Positions 21,433 through 21,457 of a stretch of DNA of 21,457 bases are shown in pieces; position 1 is the stretch's first letter, and the number at the start of each line of letters is the position of its first letter. The notes under the pieces were generated by a model, which ran no database searches, was not told where the DNA came from, and saw only the letters and a program-made list of their open reading frames with translations. The translations under genes were made by a program, and so were the position numbers. Source of the stretch: an uncultured Collinsella sp. (lineage in GTDB: Bacteria; Actinomycetota; Coriobacteriia; Coriobacteriales; Coriobacteriaceae); NCBI GenBank assembly GCA_958346935.1, contig CATVTM010000037.1:1-21457 (forward strand). The letters run 5' to 3'.

Positions 21433-21457
21433 CACAAAGGGGACAGGCACCTTTGTG
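21433..21457. repeat. REP-like palindrome (cut by the window edge)
   Basis: CACAAAGG (21433-21440) and CCTTTGTG (21450-21457) form a perfect eight-base-pair inverted repeat around GGACAGGCA, eleven bases past the aroE-aroK stop. It may extend beyond the window. The AAAGGGGACAGGCACCTTT core resembles dispersed palindromes I associate with REP-associated transposases; copy number cannot be seen here. It could also act as a terminator hairpin for the aromatic operon. Confidence 0.55.

Overview
The window looks like chromosomal core DNA from a GC-rich actinobacterium, most likely class Coriobacteriia and probably close to Collinsella. I infer this from the visibly high G+C, the frequent TTG/GTG starts with strong Shine-Dalgarno sequences, the rod-shape cluster leading into a TIGR03960-type radical SAM gene, and a compact aromatic amino acid operon ending in an aroE-aroK fusion. 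The taxonomic call is recognition, not a search result. No phage genes, insertion sequences or CRISPR arrays are visible. No gene-free stretch exceeds 300 bases; the longest is the ~200 bp between the tRNA and aroF, and it is filled with regulatory signals.

Left part, minus strand (1-7077): a tightly packed elongasome operon read right to left, mreB - mreC - mreD - mrdA (PBP2) - rodA - a DUF697 protein - the start of a radical SAM protein that runs off the left edge. Gaps are 5-20 bases and most Shine-Dalgarno sequences overlap or abut the preceding stop codon. MreB filaments organise MreC/MreD, which activate the RodA glycosyltransferase / PBP2 transpeptidase pair for side-wall peptidoglycan.

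Middle part, minus strand (7138-13287), also read right to left: tRNA-Arg(CCG) with its own promoter and terminator; a large P-type cation ATPase with an extremely basic C-terminal tail; a double zinc-ribbon single-pass membrane protein; a cytoplasmic cyclophilin; and a TPR single-pass membrane protein ending at a GC-rich hairpin just upstream of mreB. Two of these (zinc ribbon and TPR) are membrane-anchored proteins with unrecognised outer domains.

Right part, plus strand (13381-21422): the aromatic operon aroF (DAHP synthase) - tyrA - aroB - aroA - aroC - pheA - aroE/aroK fusion. It carries almost the whole shikimate pathway plus the branch enzymes to phenylpyruvate and 4-hydroxyphenylpyruvate; only 3-dehydroquinate dehydratase (aroD/aroQ) is missing. 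The short leader of this operon is the most interesting non-coding feature: a promoter placed so that transcription would start at or next to the ATG of a 20-codon upstream ORF, whose coding sequence runs through a 9-bp hairpin followed by five Ts and ends inside the aroF ribosome-binding site. This looks like a candidate attenuator. The window ends in a truncated palindrome (CACAAAGG...CCTTTGTG) that resembles a dispersed REP-type repeat.
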